A DNA stretch of 64,000 nt. Source: Devosia marina. GTDB taxonomy: Bacteria > Pseudomonadota > Alphaproteobacteria > Rhizobiales > Devosiaceae. Shown here piece by piece: positions 7,759 through 16,698 of the stretch (position 1 is the stretch's first letter; each line of letters begins with the position of its first letter). The notes beneath the pieces are model-generated. The model did not search any database, was not told the origin of the DNA, and saw only the letters and a list, made by a program, of their open reading frames with translations. The DNA is taken from contig NZ_WQRF01000007.1 of assembly GCF_009758415.1 (NCBI RefSeq), forward strand, positions 1 through 64,000, written 5' to 3'. The translations under genes were made by a program, and so were the position numbers.

Positions 7759-8640
7759 TCAGTCCCTGGGATTGCTGTCGATCGGCTCGATGCGGTCCTG
7801 GATATAGGCCTCGATCCTGTGCTCCAGCATGCGCTTGAAGCGGTCTTTTTCCGCATCGGCATGGGCGATGATTTCCCGCACCCGCCAGAATTCCATGGCC
7901 CCGATATGCGAGACGCGCGGGCGGATATAGATGTCGGGCGGATAGGCCGCCATCATGTGTGCCGTCAGGGAATGCATCATGATCTGGGCCGAGCCGAACC
8001 AGATGTCGATGGCCTTGTGGTCGGTCTTGGTGATGTTGGCCGAAGGGTCGCCGGCCACATCGATGCCGATCAGGAAATCGGTGCCGATATCGGCCTGGTC
8101 GAGCGGTAGCGGATTGACCACACCGCCATCGACCAGCAGGTGATTATTATAGACCACCGGCTTGAAAAAGCTCGGTATTGCCAGGGAACCAGCAATGGCG
8201 GGGCGCAACAGGCCCGAATTGAACACCACCTGGTGCCAGGACTGGAAATCGGTGGCCACGACATAAAGCGGGACCTTGAGGTCCTTGAACTCGAGCGGGA
8301 AATTGTCGGGCAGGAAAGCGTCGACCACGCTGGTGGCCTCGATCTGCATGGAGATGCCATTCTTGAGCATGCCGCCAAGGCCGCGGATCTGCGTGGCCCA
8401 GAGCCTGCTCGCAATGGTGCGCAACGTGCCCAGCACCTCGAAGGAATGCTCGCGCAATTCCCGACCAGTCATGCCCGAGGCCCAGCCCGCGCCGATCAGG
8501 GCGCCGATCGAGGTGCCCGATATTACCGTAGGCTTGAGGCCGAGTTCGTCCATGGCCTCGATATAGGGAATATGGGTGAGGCCACGGGCCGAGCCGCCGC
8601 CCAGGGCCACTCCGATTTTCGGTTCGCTGCTCGTGTTCAT
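7759..8640 (-). CDS. Patatin-like phospholipase family protein
   Basis: A 293-residue protein from the ATG at 8640. It has all the patatin marks: an oxyanion-hole glycine run GGGSARG (residues 14-20), the nucleophile elbow GTSIG with Ser44, and the catalytic Asp171 in DGG. Members are serine-aspartate dyad lipid acyl hydrolases; this RssA/NTE-like bacterial type acts on unknown lipids, probably at the inner membrane. The frame runs on upstream through the end of purD to 8955, so starts at 8664 or 8688 are possible. I chose 8640 because it has a GGAG nine bases upstream and matches the family's usual N terminus. Confidence 0.9.
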   Translation of the reverse strand: MNTSSEPKIGVALGGGSARGLTHIPYIEAMDELGLKPTVISGTSIGALIGAGWASGMTGRELREHSFEVLGTLRTIASRLWATQIRGLGGMLKNGISMQIEATSVVDAFLPDNFPLEFKDLKVPLYVVATDFQSWHQVVFNSGLLRPAIAGSLAIPSFFKPVVYNNHLLVDGGVVNPLPLDQADIGTDFLIGIDVAGDPSANITKTDHKAIDIWFGSAQIMMHSLTAHMMAAYPPDIYIRPRVSHIGAMEFWRVREIIAHADAEKDRFKRMLEHRIEAYIQDRIEPIDSNPRD

Positions 8641-8782
8641 CCTGCCACGCTCCGCACCCTTCATGCGCAGCCTGTCCGCCAGCGCCATGCCGCGCTGTTG
8701 CAATGGCGTCAGCGGGCGCTGCGGCGGGGCCGCGTCAAAGACGGTTCGCAGCAAGCTTAGTGATTTAAGATTGAAAAATGGT

Positions 8783-10054
8783 TCAGCCTTCTCGGGCGAT
8801 TTCGCGCCAGCCGATGTCGCGTCGGCAGAAGCCTTCTGGCCAATCAATTGCGTCCACGCCTCTGTAAGCACTTTCCTGTGCCTCTTTGACCGATGCCCCG
8901 AGCGCGGTAACATTAAGCACGCGCCCACCATTGGCCAGTAAACGGTTGCCATCACGCTTCGTTCCGGCGTGGAACACGGTCAGCGCATTATTATCGAGGC
9001 CGTCGACCCCTTTTATCTCGCTGCCCTTGCCGTAGTCGCCGGGATAGCCTTGGGTGGCCATGATGACCGTCAGCGCAAACTGGTCTTTCCAGGCGACATT
9101 TTGGCCGGCCAGGGTGCCGGTGGCGACCGCGTGGAGCAGGGGCACGATGTCGCTCTCCATGCGCATCATCATCACCTGGCACTCCGGATCGCCGAAGCGG
9201 GCATTGTATTCCACAAGCTTGGGCCCGGCCTCGGTCAGCATCAGTCCGGCATAGAGAACACCCGCATAGGGGGTGCCGCGCTGGGCCATGCCGCGCACGG
9301 TCGGCTCGACGATGCGGGCCATGGTCTCGTCATAGATTTCGCGGCTCATCACCGGGGCCGGCGAATAGGCGCCCATGCCGCCGGTATTGGGGCCGGTATC
9401 GCCGTCAAAGGCGCGCTTATGGTCCTGAGCGGTCGTGAGGGGCAGAATGGCGCTGCCATCGGTGAGCACGAAAAGGCTGACTTCCTCGCCCTGCATGAAC
9501 TCCTCGATGACCACGGACGCGCCAGATGCGCCGAAGGCTCCGGCAAAGCAGTCGATAATGGCGGCCTCTGCCTCCTCGACGCTCATCGCTACGGTGACAC
9601 CCTTGCCGGCAGCCAGGCCATCGGCCTTGATCACGATGGGCGCGCCCTGCGTATAGAGATAGGCGAGGGCCGAGGCCTCGTCCTCGAACCGGCCATAGGC
9701 GGCTGTGGGGATATCGAACTCGTCGCAGAGCGCCTTGGTGAAGCTCTTCGAACCTTCAAGCTGACCGGCCTGTTTGGACGGGCAGAAACAGGCGATGCCA
9801 GCGGCACGAATGTCATCGCCCAGCCCGGCCACGACCTGCGCATCGGGGCCGACCACGACGAAGTCGATGGCGTGTTCCTGCGCCGCGGCGATGACCGCGG
9901 CATGGTTGGTGATGTCGATGTTGAGGTTGGTGGCGACTCCCTCCGTCCCGCCATTGCCCGGCGCAACGAACAAGGCATCCACCAGCGGCGACTGCGCGAT
10001 CTTCCAGGCCAGGGCATGTTCGCGCCCACCCGAACCAATGACCATTACGCGCAT
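8783..10054 (-). CDS. purD: Phosphoribosylamine-glycine ligase
   Basis: PurD joins glycine to phosphoribosylamine with ATP, the second step of purine synthesis, in the cytosol. The 423-residue length is normal. It opens MRVMVIGSGGREHALAWKIA, the PurD N-terminal dinucleotide-like fold, and carries the ATP-grasp core with KADGLAAGKGV and the metal-binding VEYNARFGDPECQ segment. It is read leftward, upstream of the patatin gene. The bases between this gene and the ligase gene behind it show no other feature. Confidence 0.97.
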   Translation of the reverse strand: MRVMVIGSGGREHALAWKIAQSPLVDALFVAPGNGGTEGVATNLNIDITNHAAVIAAAQEHAIDFVVVGPDAQVVAGLGDDIRAAGIACFCPSKQAGQLEGSKSFTKALCDEFDIPTAAYGRFEDEASALAYLYTQGAPIVIKADGLAAGKGVTVAMSVEEAEAAIIDCFAGAFGASGASVVIEEFMQGEEVSLFVLTDGSAILPLTTAQDHKRAFDGDTGPNTGGMGAYSPAPVMSREIYDETMARIVEPTVRGMAQRGTPYAGVLYAGLMLTEAGPKLVEYNARFGDPECQVMMMRMESDIVPLLHAVATGTLAGQNVAWKDQFALTVIMATQGYPGDYGKGSEIKGVDGLDNNALTVFHAGTKRDGNRLLANGGRVLNVTALGASVKEAQESAYRGVDAIDWPEGFCRRDIGWREIAREG

Positions 10055-10165
10055 GTCTTGCCTCCGTGCCGTTTGCGGGCGTGATGCAGGAAAGTACGGG
10101 CTAGGGCAAGGGGGAGCTGCGGGTTATAGCCGGGAAGGCCCGCTCACCCGCCGGACGCGACTCCC

Positions 10166-11536
10166 TTAAAGCTCGGCTTCCTCGAAGATGTGCGTCAGGT
10201 CGCCCTTCCATTCGCCGTGGAATTTGTCGAGCCAGCGCTGGGCCGGGGCCTTGCCGCTGCGCACGGTTTCTTCGAGCGGGGCGAGATAGATGGTTTCGTC
10301 CTGGCCTTTGGCGTTGAGGCGGTTGCGGCGCACCAGGCCCGCTTCGGCGATGCCCACGGCCTGGGCGGCAACGTCGAAAATCGAGGAGCGGTCAAACGGC
10401 GTGTTGAGCCCGAGCCGGGGCACTTCGCGGCGCAAATGCTCACGATCATCATCGGTCCAGTTGCGCACCAATTCCCAGGCGCCTTCCAGAGAGATGTCGT
10501 CATAGAGCAGGCCCGTCCAGAAGGCGGAGAGCGCCACCACATGGGCCTCATCGCCCATATCGGCGCCGCGCATCTCCAGGAACTGCTTGAGGCGCACTTC
10601 GGGGAAAAGGGTCGAAAGGTGATCCTCCCAATCCTTGATGGTCGGTTTTTCGCCCCGAAGCTGCGGCAGGCGACCATCGAGAAAGTCGCGGAAGCTTTCT
10701 CCGGCGACGTTGATGTATTTCTTGTCGCGGATGACGAAATACATCGGCACGTCGAGCGCGTAATCGGCATAGCGCTCGAACCCGAAGCCGGGTTCGAACA
10801 CAAAGGGCAGCATGCCGGTGCGCTCATCGTCGGTATTGCGCCAGATTTCGCTGCGGAAGCTGAGATAGCCGGTGTCGCGGCCGCCCGCGAATGGCGAATT
10901 GGCAAACAGGGCCGTGGCGATAGGCTGTAGCGCCAGCGAGACGCGCAGCTTCTTGACCATGTCGGCTTCGCCGGAAAAGTCGAGATTGGTCTGCACCGTG
11001 GCCGAGCGATACATCATCGATGTGCCCAGCGTGCCGGTCTGGCCCATATATTTGGTCATGATGGCGTAGCGCGACTTGGGCATGGAGGCGATCTCGTCCA
11101 CGGCCCAGATCGGCGTGACACCCAGCCCGAGAAAGTGAATGTCGAGCGGTTCGGCGACCTTCTTGGAGACACGCATATGCTCTGCCAGTTCGGCGGCCGT
11201 GCCGTGCAGGTCGGCCATGGGCGAGCCGGAAAGCTCGAACTGGCCACCCGGTTCGAGCGAAATGCCGCCGGCGATCTCGTTGTTCCGAAGACCGATTGGG
11301 TGGTCGCCATCATAGAAGGGATGCCAGCCTGTCTCCTTCTCAATGCCGTCCAGAAGCGCGCGAATACCCTGTTCGCCTTCATAGGCAACCGGGCGCAACG
11401 GATTGGTATGGAACACGTGCTTTTCGTGTTCAGTGCCGATGCGCCACTGATCCGCCGGCTTGGCGCCGCGTTCCATCGCCTCGATAAGATCTGCCCGTGA
11501 AGAAATCAGGGGCGAGGGGGTGTCGGCACCGGCCAT
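10166..11536 (-). CDS. gshA: Glutamate-cysteine ligase, plant/alphaproteobacterial type
   Basis: This enzyme makes gamma-glutamylcysteine, the first and limiting step of glutathione synthesis. At 456 residues it matches the GCS2 (plant-like) class found in alphaproteobacteria rather than the longer E. coli GshA. Supporting segments are WRIGTEHEKHVF near the N terminus, the active-site run ISLEPGGQFELSG, and the TVQTNLDF strand. It sits alone between purD and rsmE, all leftward. In the plant enzyme a redox disulfide controls activity; I did not see the corresponding cysteines here, as expected for bacterial members. Confidence 0.95.
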   Translation of the reverse strand: MAGADTPSPLISSRADLIEAMERGAKPADQWRIGTEHEKHVFHTNPLRPVAYEGEQGIRALLDGIEKETGWHPFYDGDHPIGLRNNEIAGGISLEPGGQFELSGSPMADLHGTAAELAEHMRVSKKVAEPLDIHFLGLGVTPIWAVDEIASMPKSRYAIMTKYMGQTGTLGTSMMYRSATVQTNLDFSGEADMVKKLRVSLALQPIATALFANSPFAGGRDTGYLSFRSEIWRNTDDERTGMLPFVFEPGFGFERYADYALDVPMYFVIRDKKYINVAGESFRDFLDGRLPQLRGEKPTIKDWEDHLSTLFPEVRLKQFLEMRGADMGDEAHVVALSAFWTGLLYDDISLEGAWELVRNWTDDDREHLRREVPRLGLNTPFDRSSIFDVAAQAVGIAEAGLVRRNRLNAKGQDETIYLAPLEETVRSGKAPAQRWLDKFHGEWKGDLTHIFEEAEL

Positions 11537-11607
11537 ATGGTCCTCATGTTCGAGGGTCTAAACTGGGGCGCGAACATAGCGAGAGCAAGACGGAAAGCAA
11601 TCGCCTT

Positions 11608-12357
11608 TTATCGCCAATCACCGATGATCGCCTGTATGACCGCCAAGCCGGCCACGGCCGCGGTGTCGGCGCGCAGGATTCTGGGCCCAAGGCTGATGGG
11701 GACAACGAAGGGCAGGGCGCGCAGTTTTTCCCGCTCGGTGTCTGAAAATCCGCCCTCCGGGCCGATGAGGAGGCCAATACGCTGCCCGCCCAGTTGTTCC
11801 ATGGCAATGACCGGCGAGGAAGACGCTTCGCCTTCGTCGGCGAATACCAGCTTGCGGTCACCATGCGCCGCAACCCAGCCATCGAGCAGGGTATCAAGAT
11901 CAATGGCCGGCGCAATCTGCGGCACGCTAAGCACTTCGCATTGCTCGGCCGCCTCCACGGCGTTGGCAGCAAGGCGTTCGGCCTTGAGGCGGTGAAGCTG
12001 GGTAAACTGGGTCATGACCGGCTGGATGGTGCCCACGCCCATCTCGACCGCCTTCTGGACCATGTAATCGAGCCGTTCGCTCTTGAGCGGGGCAAAGCCA
12101 TACCAGAGATCGGATGGCGGGGTCTGGGGAGCGATTTGCTCGACGATTGCCAGCGCGACCGACTTTTTCGAATCGCTGGTCAGCCGACAAAGCCAGGCGC
12201 CGTCCCGGCCATTGAACAGCACCACCGCATCGCCCACGCTCTTGCGCAGGACCGCGGCGAGATAGAGCGACTGGTCCTTGTTCAGGGTCAGTTCTGTCCC
12301 GGCCGCAAGATCGGATTCGACGAACAGGCGCGGAATAGAGGCGTGGCTGCGGGGCAT
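11608..12357 (-). CDS. rsmE: 16S rRNA (uracil(1498)-N3)-methyltransferase
   Basis: RsmE methylates N3 of U1498 in 16S rRNA using S-adenosylmethionine. The 249-residue protein has an N-terminal PUA-like part (VLFNGRDGAWLCRL) and a C-terminal SPOUT knot with the SAM-binding signatures LLIGPEGGFSDTE and LGPRILRADTAAV. The frame is open far upstream to 13041, but that region is a repeat element and the opposite ubiA gene. The ATG at 12357, giving MPRSHASIPRLFVES, is the family start. It is divergent from ubiA, with a REP-like doublet filling the gap. Confidence 0.95.
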   Translation of the reverse strand: MPRSHASIPRLFVESDLAAGTELTLNKDQSLYLAAVLRKSVGDAVVLFNGRDGAWLCRLTSDSKKSVALAIVEQIAPQTPPSDLWYGFAPLKSERLDYMVQKAVEMGVGTIQPVMTQFTQLHRLKAERLAANAVEAAEQCEVLSVPQIAPAIDLDTLLDGWVAAHGDRKLVFADEGEASSSPVIAMEQLGGQRIGLLIGPEGGFSDTEREKLRALPFVVPISLGPRILRADTAAVAGLAVIQAIIGDWR

Positions 12358-12374
12358 GACTAGGCACCATTTTT

Positions 12375-12525
12375 CCTTCTCCCCTTGTGGGAGAAGGTGC
12401 CCCGAAGGGGCGGATGAGGGGTTTTGCGCGCCACCATAAACGCTGTATGCGTGGAGAGAACCCCTCAACCTGATTTTCTGCTGAACGCAGAAAATCCGTC
12501 CCTTTCCCACAAGGGGAGAGGGGAA
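12375..12525. repeat. REPIN-like inverted doublet of a rhizobial intergenic repeat
   Basis: Two related copies face each other in the rsmE/ubiA gap. The left arm begins CCTTCTCCCCTTGTGGGAGA at 12375 and runs on to GATGAGGGG near 12420. The right arm, read on the minus strand, begins CCCCTCTCCCCTTGTGGGAA at 12525 and ends near GAGGGGTT at 12457. Each arm is itself partly palindromic. The right copy also contains a perfect ten-base stem, GATTTTCTGC against GCAGAAAATC. Such elements are common between genes in Hyphomicrobiales. Confidence 0.75.
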
Positions 12526-12549
12526 ATCGGTGGCACGCGAGAGACGCAC

Positions 12550-13482
12550 ATGAATACCCCAGACCCCACCGGCACCGTGGCCGACGCAAGCAAGGACAAC
12601 TGGCTTGATCGCTATGCGCCCGAGCCGATCAAGCCCTATGGCCGGCTGGCACGCTGGGACCGGCCTATCGGCTTTTACCTGCTGTTCTGGCCCTGCGCCT
12701 GGGGTATTGGGCTGGCTGCGCTCGCCCAACCGGCATTTGGCTTTGGCTGGTGGGCGGCCATTCTGATGTTTCTCGGCGCCATATTGATGCGCGGCGCGGG
12801 GTGTACCTTCAACGACATTGTCGATCGCGACATCGACATGAAGGTCGCCCGCACCCGCTCGCGCCCCATTCCCTCGGGACAGGTCACGTCCCGCGAGGCC
12901 TTCTATTTTCTGGTGGCCCAGGCGCTGCTGGCCTCGGCGATCCTGTTCCAGTTCAACCGCTTCACGGTTTACGCCGCCATTGCCTCGCTGGTGCTGGTGG
13001 CGATCTACCCCTTCATGAAACGGATCACCTGGTGGCCGCAACTGTTCCTCGGCCTCGCCTTTTCCTATGGGGCGCTGGTGGGCTGGTCGAGCCAGACCGG
13101 GGGCCTGAGCTGGGCGCCGGTGGTGCTCTACCTCGGCACCATCCTCTGGGTCATCGGCTATGACACCATCTATGCGCTGCAGGATATCGAGGATGATGCG
13201 CTGGTTGGCGTCAAATCCACCGCGCGCCTGTTCGGCGACAATGTGCGCCCGGCCGTGGCGGTGCTCTATGCCGGAGCCTTCCTGCTCTGGAATGTGGCCT
13301 CACTGATGGCGGGCGGTGGAGTGATCTTCGCCGGTCTCTCGCTGGTGGCGGCGGGCCTGCTGGCCTGGCAGCTCTGGACGCTGGACAAGGAGGTTCCGCT
13401 CAATCCGTTCAACCGCTTCTACAACAACCACTATGTCGGCATGGCGCTGACACTGGCGCTGCTGGCCGAGTGGGTGTGGTAG
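12550..13482 (+). CDS. ubiA: 4-hydroxybenzoate octaprenyltransferase
   Basis: UbiA attaches the polyprenyl tail to 4-hydroxybenzoate in ubiquinone synthesis, in the inner membrane. The 310-residue protein has about eight membrane helices. The first aspartate-rich motif, NDIVDRDID, lies at residues 88-96, and the second, YALQDIEDDALVGVKS, is near residue 210. ATG at 12550 begins MNTPDPTGTV; the upstream extension to 12424 is repeat sequence and is rejected. A ubiquinone-linked role fits the aerobic oxidase operon and the ETF-ubiquinone oxidoreductase elsewhere in the window. Confidence 0.95.
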   Translation: MNTPDPTGTVADASKDNWLDRYAPEPIKPYGRLARWDRPIGFYLLFWPCAWGIGLAALAQPAFGFGWWAAILMFLGAILMRGAGCTFNDIVDRDIDMKVARTRSRPIPSGQVTSREAFYFLVAQALLASAILFQFNRFTVYAAIASLVLVAIYPFMKRITWWPQLFLGLAFSYGALVGWSSQTGGLSWAPVVLYLGTILWVIGYDTIYALQDIEDDALVGVKSTARLFGDNVRPAVAVLYAGAFLLWNVASLMAGGGVIFAGLSLVAAGLLAWQLWTLDKEVPLNPFNRFYNNHYVGMALTLALLAEWVW

Positions 13483-13494
13483 TTGCCGCCAGAA

Positions 13495-13539
13495 AAGCCG
13501 AAAGGGCCAACCGCACCACCGGTTGACCCTTTTCGGCTT
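13495..13539. terminator. Bidirectional terminator between ubiA and the DUF6101 gene
   Basis: AAGCCGAAAGGGCCAACCG pairs with CGGTTGACCCTTTTCGGCTT across a short CACCA loop, giving a long stem with few mismatches. It lies exactly between two convergent genes, where a shared terminator is expected. Confidence 0.75.
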
Positions 13540-13558
13540 GCTTTGGAGAGCAATAGAT

Positions 13559-14074
13559 TTAGTGCGCGTCGGCCTGGCCGGGCTTGCGGCGGTTGAGGAA
13601 GCGGGGGCGGCGCGAAGCATCGGCGGCCAGCTTCCGGCGCGGGGCGGTATGGCCCAGCATGACGCCATCGACCTGCTGGCTATAGGGCATATAGGCACCA
13701 TCGCCGGCCTTGATGAACAGCGGCAGGCGGAGCTTCTTGCCCCAGTTCTGCCATTCGGCGACGACGTTGTGGTTGCCCTCTTCCTCGAACACCTTGTAGT
13801 TCAATTCCGCATCGGAATGGACCAGTTCGATCGAGCTGGTCAGCATGCCGTCTTCGGAAATCGCGGTGGCCACGGCCACGCCGATGAATTCGGTGACCGG
13901 CACCTTGATCTTGATCGCCACGCCGCTCTGTTCGAGCATCTTGCGGACGGTGACAGTCTTGACCGGGTCCTTGGGACCGTTGTCGTTGGCCGCCATGAAG
14001 CGGCGCTCGGCTACGGCCGGGCGGCCAAAGGCCAGAACCACTGATGTGCCTTCCATCGCAACGCCATGAACCAT
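13559..14074 (-). CDS. DUF6101 family protein
   Basis: A 171-residue protein that I place in DUF6101, a family of unknown function restricted, as far as I recall, to Hyphomicrobiales. It has no signal peptide or membrane helix. The tail is strongly basic (RRKLAADASRRPRFLNRRKP), which could bind nucleic acid or phospholipid head groups; that is inference. The ATG at 14074 has AGGAAGG about nine bases upstream and is preferred over the ORF start at 14134. Upstream, 14075-14329 is an AT-richer divergent promoter region shared with the CysQ-like gene, where I identify no specific site. Confidence 0.75.
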   Translation of the reverse strand: MVHGVAMEGTSVVLAFGRPAVAERRFMAANDNGPKDPVKTVTVRKMLEQSGVAIKIKVPVTEFIGVAVATAISEDGMLTSSIELVHSDAELNYKVFEEEGNHNVVAEWQNWGKKLRLPLFIKAGDGAYMPYSQQVDGVMLGHTAPRRKLAADASRRPRFLNRRKPGQADAH

Positions 14075-14329
14075 TTTTTGATGCCTTCCTGTAACTTCGA
14101 GAGCTTGTTTTTTGTGCTCCGTTTGTAGGGCCAATCTACCCCAGCCCCTTACCCACGGCCTTAATCGGTTGGGTTAAATTTATGTTGTTTTACCGGAGGG
14201 TTAGCAGGGTATTGCACCCAGTCAGAAGCGGTTAACCCAGCCTCTTGCAACCCTGTTTACCCTGCCACATTTGCCTCTGAGCGGCGCGCTCTTGTGGAAA
14301 AGCGCCACCAAGCCTAAAAGGCCCGCACA

Positions 14330-15187
14330 ATGCCGGCTTTCGCCCCACCCTATGATGATGATCTTGAACTGCTCCGCTCGACGGCGGTGGCAGCGGGCAT
14401 CATCGCCTCGAGCTATTTCAGGCGCGATATCAAGTCCTGGACCAAGGACAATGCCTCGCCCGTGAGCGAGGCCGATATCGTGGTCGACCGGTTCCTGGCG
14501 GCAAACCTGCTGCAGGCGCGGCCCGCTTATGGCTGGCTCAGTGAGGAAACCGTCGACAATCCTTCGCGTCTGGACTGTGACCGGGTATTTGTGGTCGATC
14601 CCATAGACGGCACCCGCGCCTTCCTCCGCGGCGAGGACTACTGGACTGTCTCGCTGGCGGTGGTGGAGAACGGGGTTCCGGTTGCCGGCGTGGTTTACGC
14701 GCCGGCGCGCGACGAGCTCTATGACGCTCACAAGGGTGGCGGCGCGCGGCTCAACGGCAAACCCTTGACCCGCTCCCGCAGGGCGGGAGCGCCGCCGCTG
14801 ATCCCGGCCCCCGGTGCGGTGCATCAGGAATTGCAGGCCGCTGGCCTCGATTATGCACGCGGCCCTGCTTATCCCTCGTTGGCCTACCGGCTGGTGCAGG
14901 TAGCCACTGGAAGGCTCGATGCGGCGGTGGCCCGGCGCGGCTCGCAGGATTGGGACATAGCCGGAGCAGCGGTTATCCTGAGTGAGTGCGGTCTCGACTT
15001 CGCCGATGTCTGCATCGGGTTCCCACAATTGAACAAACGAGATGTGCGTCACGGGGCGCTTGCGGCCCTGGGGGACATCAGCCTAAAACCCCTCGTGCAT
15101 GCTGCGCTGATCAAGGTTTATGGTTGCCCCCAAGCCCAGGACAGCGCGGATACTGCCGAAACGCAATTGCCTCAAACGCGAGACTGA
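14330..15187 (+). CDS. CysQ-like 3'(2'),5'-bisphosphate nucleotidase / inositol-monophosphatase family
   Basis: A 285-residue lithium-sensitive phosphatase of the inositol monophosphatase superfamily. Metal-binding motifs are all present: SEE at residues 71-73, DPIDGT at 90-95, and QDWDIAGAA at 206-214. Most alphaproteobacterial members with this architecture are annotated as CysQ, which clears 3'-phosphoadenosine 5'-phosphate made in sulfate assimilation, but inositol or fructose bisphosphatase activity cannot be excluded. It is the first of three closely packed rightward genes (gaps of 3 and 2 bases) ending in an O-antigen-ligase-like protein, so it may serve envelope or sulfur metabolism. 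Confidence 0.85.
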   Translation: MPAFAPPYDDDLELLRSTAVAAGIIASSYFRRDIKSWTKDNASPVSEADIVVDRFLAANLLQARPAYGWLSEETVDNPSRLDCDRVFVVDPIDGTRAFLRGEDYWTVSLAVVENGVPVAGVVYAPARDELYDAHKGGGARLNGKPLTRSRRAGAPPLIPAPGAVHQELQAAGLDYARGPAYPSLAYRLVQVATGRLDAAVARRGSQDWDIAGAAVILSECGLDFADVCIGFPQLNKRDVRHGALAALGDISLKPLVHAALIKVYGCPQAQDSADTAETQLPQTRD

Positions 15188-15190
15188 CCG

Positions 15191-15436
15191 ATGGCTGAAA
15201 CGACCGACAAGCAACTGCTGCACCTGGTGATTGGTGGCGAGCTCGCCAGCACGGACGGCATCACCTTTGCCGATCTCGACCAGGTGGACATCGTGGGCGT
15301 CTATCCCAATTACGCCGCGGCCGAAAAAGTCTGGCGGGCCAAGGCGCAGCAGACCGTCGATAGCGCCCAGACCCGCTACTTCATCGTGCATCTGCACCGC
15401 CTGCTGGACCCCGATAGCGATAAGGCCGGGGCCTGA
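15191..15436 (+). CDS. DUF4170 domain protein
   Basis: This 81-residue protein matches DUF4170, a small alphaproteobacterial family of unknown function: LLHLVIGGELASTDGITFAD, then VYPNYAAAEKVWRAKAQQTV and YFIVHLHRLLDPD. It begins three bases after the stop of the CysQ-like gene and ends two bases before the start of the membrane protein gene, so it sits within an operon. In related genomes this gene is often beside inositol-monophosphatase-family genes. No catalytic residues are obvious. Confidence 0.9.
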   Translation: MAETTDKQLLHLVIGGELASTDGITFADLDQVDIVGVYPNYAAAEKVWRAKAQQTVDSAQTRYFIVHLHRLLDPDSDKAGA

Positions 15437-15438
15437 AC

Positions 15439-16698
15439 TTGAGGCTTGATCCCTGGTCCGCCATTGGCGGACTAGCCCTGGTGGCTGGGCTCGGCTTCAT
15501 GGGTACGGCGCCCTTTATTGCGGACTATGTCGTCATCGTCTGCGGGTTGGTCGGCCTCGGCCTTGCCGCATTCGCCAGCAGCAGGGCCCTGGTTGGACCT
15601 GCCGCAGTCATGATCTATGCCGCGTTGCTGCTGCTGGCTGCGACTCTGCCCTTAGTTTATCGCTCTTCCATGGACCTGCTGCCGCTGGCTGCCTGCCTGC
15701 CCATGCTGGCGGCGCCGGGCATTGCGGCGCTTCTGGAGCGAGGCCGGGCGGGGCTCGACAGGCTCGGTACCCATATCTTCCCACTATTGTGCCTCTTCGG
15801 TGTGGGCAGCGCTGTCGGCTTTGGCCTGTGGGAGGCAATGTCCACCGGAACGGCTCGCGCTGGCGTGGGCAACAATCCGATCCATTTTGGCGGCATCACC
15901 ACGATTCTGGGCTTTCTGGCCCTCGTGGGCATGGTGTCCAACGCGGCGCGGTGGCGTGTGATCTATCTAGCCGGACCGGCGCTGGCCCTGGTGGGCGTGG
16001 TCCTCTCCGGCTCAAGAGGACCGCTACTCGCCTGGTTGTCGCTGGCCGTGGTCAGCTTGCCGATCCTGCTGATCGGTTTCAAGAGTTGGCGCCTCGCCTT
16101 CGCGACCATTGCCGCCGCAGTCGCGGGTGCGGTGCTGTTCGTCGTTCTGGCAGCGGACAGCCTGTTGGTGCAGCGGTTGCTGATTATCCCGTCCAGTCTG
16201 GCCTCGGCCCTTTCCGCAGAAGATCCGGTCACGGCCTTGCTGGGGTTCATGACGGCAAACGATCCCTATCGCACGGCTCTTTATGAAGCGGGCTGGCAGG
16301 CGCTGCAATCCGCGCCCATTGTGGGGATCGGCTATGGGCAGATGATGCCCCTGGTGCGCGAACTCTACCCGGATATGACATCGCTCCATACGCTGGAAAA
16401 CCTGCATAGCGATATCGCCGATTTTGCTGCGCTGGGGGGTGCTTTGGGCCTTGCCGCCTATTTCCTGCTGCTGCTTTCGCCGGCACTCGCCCTGAGGGGC
16501 CTGCGCCTGCGAGATTTTCCGGGATTGTGGCTTGCGGCTGTGGTGCTGATCATTGGCTATGCCACGCTTGGGCTGACCAATGCCATGTTCGGCGTGCTGC
16601 CGCAGACTGCCTTGTTCGCTGCGGCCCTGGGTGGGCTGATGGCCTTGGGCCATCAGGCGCGGGTCAGGATCCAAGCGCAGCCAGAACCTCGTCAATAG
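15439..16698 (+). CDS. O-antigen ligase family membrane protein
   Basis: A 419-residue protein with about ten to twelve membrane helices and a larger periplasmic loop around residues 260-325 (NDPYRTALYEAGWQALQSAP, then GYGQMMPLVRELYP). That is the layout of the Wzy_C/O-antigen ligase (WaaL) and polymerase superfamily. The motif GSRGPLLAWLSL in the middle matches the conserved arginine region. Such enzymes transfer or polymerise lipid-linked glycans on the periplasmic side. The best start is TTG at 15439, only two bases after the DUF4170 stop; an ATG at 15499 would cut into the first helix. Its end overlaps the convergent LpxB-like gene by 35 bases. Confidence 0.82.
   Translation: MRLDPWSAIGGLALVAGLGFMGTAPFIADYVVIVCGLVGLGLAAFASSRALVGPAAVMIYAALLLLAATLPLVYRSSMDLLPLAACLPMLAAPGIAALLERGRAGLDRLGTHIFPLLCLFGVGSAVGFGLWEAMSTGTARAGVGNNPIHFGGITTILGFLALVGMVSNAARWRVIYLAGPALALVGVVLSGSRGPLLAWLSLAVVSLPILLIGFKSWRLAFATIAAAVAGAVLFVVLAADSLLVQRLLIIPSSLASALSAEDPVTALLGFMTANDPYRTALYEAGWQALQSAPIVGIGYGQMMPLVRELYPDMTSLHTLENLHSDIADFAALGGALGLAAYFLLLLSPALALRGLRLRDFPGLWLAAVVLIIGYATLGLTNAMFGVLPQTALFAAALGGLMALGHQARVRIQAQPEPRQ

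Noticed and set aside
12424-12549. Longer N terminus for UbiA
   Set aside because: The extension is translated from a REP-like repeat and has no similarity to the family; the ATG at 12550 gives the normal protein.
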